The notes under the pieces are model-generated. The model made no database searches, was not told the origin of the DNA, and saw only the letters and a list, made by a program, of their open reading frames with translations. 64,000 bases of DNA from Acanthopleuribacter pedis (GTDB lineage: Bacteria > Acidobacteriota > Holophagae > Acanthopleuribacterales > Acanthopleuribacteraceae), in assembly GCF_017377855.1 (NCBI RefSeq), contig NZ_JAFREP010000028.1:62001-126000 (forward strand), given 5' to 3'. Shown one piece after another: positions 62,611 to 64,000 of the stretch; positions within the stretch are counted from its first letter, which is position 1; each line of letters begins with the position of its first letter. Both the position numbers and the translations under genes were made by a program.

Positions 62611-63112
62611 GGCTCCCGAACGCGGGAGCGGCTATCCAATCCTTCGGCACGGAAGCCGGAAAAGGCAACCACTCAGATTCGTGATACTTCCGATGGGTGC
62701 CTCGGAAACATGCTGGTCGATTTGACGGGTTCTCCTTATAATACGGAAAGTTTCCCTTTTCGTGGCTAAGATCACGGCCTTCCCCGTTTGACGGTTTTTT
62801 CACTTGAATCCCCAACAATCTTTTTCCCGCGCCCTTCGCCGCGGGTACCGGTCGGGGTGTGCAAGCGACAAGAATCGGCGCGGGTTGCCACCGCGGATAC
62901 CCACGAGGGATTCCAGTTAACGGGGTCGCCCAGCAGGGCGCACACCGAACAAGACGATCTCGTTTCCATCATCAACGGGCGTCCAACCCGTGCCGACCAC
63001 ACCCTGTTTCCCAATCAGGTCCTTCGTGAACCACGAACCACCGACGCGACCTCGCAAGCGTCGGGTCGACGGCACGGGCTTCCTTCAATTTAGAATCTCT
63101 CCAGGGGGGGCT

Positions 63113-64000
63113 ATGAAGCCACAAAGCGTCGCACACATGTTTTTAGAAGCTTGCGATAAGTTCAATAAATCCAACGCCGCCATGGTGAAAAAGGACGGCG
63201 TTTTCCATAATGTCTCCCACGATTTTTGGCGCGCCCGGGTTCTCAACGTGACCAAAGGTTTGGTCACGCTCGGCGTCCAACCCAAGGAACACGTCGCCAT
63301 TTTGGCCGAGACCTCCTTTAATTGGACCTTGGCCGACCTAGGCACCATCTGCGCGGGCGCGGTGGGTGTCCCGATTTACCCCACGCTCACGGGTGATCAG
63401 GCGGCCTGGATCATCAACAATTCGGACGCAATCGGGATTATCGTTTCCAACAAACACCAAGCGGAAAAAGTCCGATCGATCAAAAAACAATGCCCCATGT
63501 TGCGCTTCGTCATTTCCATCGAAAAAACGGGCATCGACGGGGTGATGACCTTGGAAGAGTTGGAAGAAAAAGGCCGCACCTCGGAGCTCGACGCCCAAGT
63601 GGACCAACGCCTTGCGGCGATTCAACCGGACGATTTGCTGACCTTGGTGTACACAAGTGGAACGACGGGTAACCCCAAGGGCGTCATGCTGTCACACCGC
63701 AATTTAATCAGCAACCTCGAAGCGTGCATGCAAATTTCACCTTTTACCAAGGACGACACGCACCTTTCCCACCTGCCGCTGAGCCACGTGCTCGAACGCA
63801 TGGGTGGCTATTATTTAATGATCCACAACGGCACCACCATTGCCTACGCGGAAAGCATCGACACGCTTTCCGAGGATATGGCCGCGGTACAACCCACGGT
63901 TTTGTTCTCGGTACCGCGCCTGTTTGAAAAGATTTACAACAAAGTCATAACCAACGCGCGCCAAAGTGGTTTTGTGAAACACATGATCTTCCGCTGGGCA
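63113..64000 (+). CDS. fadD: Long-chain acyl-CoA synthetase (partial, runs off the window)
   Basis: 296 codons are present without a stop; family length is about 600, so about half is visible. ATG 63113 has AGGGGGGG just upstream. AMP-forming synthetase features: LVYTSGTTGNPKGVMLSH (P-loop motif) and LPLSHVLERMGGYY, as in the long bacterial FadD/FAA1-type enzymes. It activates fatty acids to acyl-CoA through acyl-AMP. Divergent from the fadR-like operon; acyl-CoA could be the regulator's ligand. Confidence 0.9.
   Translation, partial: MKPQSVAHMFLEACDKFNKSNAAMVKKDGVFHNVSHDFWRARVLNVTKGLVTLGVQPKEHVAILAETSFNWTLADLGTICAGAVGVPIYPTLTGDQAAWIINNSDAIGIIVSNKHQAEKVRSIKKQCPMLRFVISIEKTGIDGVMTLEELEEKGRTSELDAQVDQRLAAIQPDDLLTLVYTSGTTGNPKGVMLSHRNLISNLEACMQISPFTKDDTHLSHLPLSHVLERMGGYYLMIHNGTTIAYAESIDTLSEDMAAVQPTVLFSVPRLFEKIYNKVITNARQSGFVKHMIFRWA

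Noticed and set aside
62788..63093. A 101-codon frame before fadD
   Set aside because: No ribosome-binding site, no domain, and composition typical of noncoding GC-rich DNA.
1..64000. tRNA, rRNA, CRISPR arrays, integrases and transposases
   Set aside because: I looked for T-loop motifs, regularly spaced repeats and DDE or tyrosine/serine recombinase signatures and saw none; the only tandem array is the 13-bp repeat, which has no spacers.

Overview
The window is high-GC bacterial chromosome with dense, short operons and no rRNA, tRNA or CRISPR array that I could see. A VWFA-related/TPR secreted protein, an Asp-box (BNR) repeat exoprotein, HEAT-repeat signalling, a YfiR/TonB/hybrid-kinase locus and a CHAT/sigma-factor locus together suggest an Acidobacteriota member, possibly of the Holophagae/Acanthopleuribacter type. 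That placement is inference from gene content, not from a marker gene.

Layout. 1-339: a 13-bp tandem repeat. 340-8700: large secreted Asp-box protein, VWA-TPR protein, methyltransferase, universal stress protein, DUF99 protein. 8805-11948: minus-strand mini-operon of a GspF/PilC-like platform protein and three pseudopilin-like proteins, with no ATPase or secretin beside it. 12270-17707: HEAT-REC fusion, EamA transporter, REC-histidine kinase. 17844-24577: a signalling operon (REC-GGDEF, YfiR, TonB-dependent receptor, CHASE8-HAMP hybrid kinase with HPt) that looks like a phosphorelay version of the YfiBNR system. 24691-33914: methyltransferase, amino-acid permease fused to a PTS EIIA domain, VOC and SnoaL-like proteins, DEAD-box helicase, two linked proteins of unknown function, LysR regulator.

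33876-39950 is the most unusual part. A 6-kb, AT-richer island is bracketed by a 61-bp direct repeat (60/61 identical) that overlaps the 3' end of the resident gene at 39903-40484. It carries a sigma factor split into separate region-2 and region-4 genes, and divergently a membrane-anchored CHAT protease followed by two exported proteins. I read this as a mobile CHAT-protease/split-sigma envelope-response cassette. A second notable system is at 42480-43357: a 29-codon peptide with ten cysteines sits in an inverted-repeat leader directly upstream of a ChaC-type glutathione-degrading enzyme, which suggests cysteine-responsive control by ribosome stalling. A structured repeat of about 180 bp occurs at 32678-32856 and 43354-43537, with a degenerate piece inside the island.

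44346-52634: pirin, then nitrate assimilation (NarK-type transporter divergent from nirB-nirD-nasA, with paired CTAC-N6-GTAG palindromes between). 52875-56705: MFS and DUF606 transporters, a 2OG-Fe(II) oxygenase, an EI24/CysZ-like membrane protein. 56692-64000: a FadR-type regulator with a near-consensus FadR operator in front of an operon for an alkylglycerone-phosphate-synthase-like oxidase, GlpD and an FGGY kinase; a long-chain acyl-CoA synthetase gene runs off the right edge. This last block points to glycerol-3-phosphate/fatty-acid or ether-lipid metabolism.
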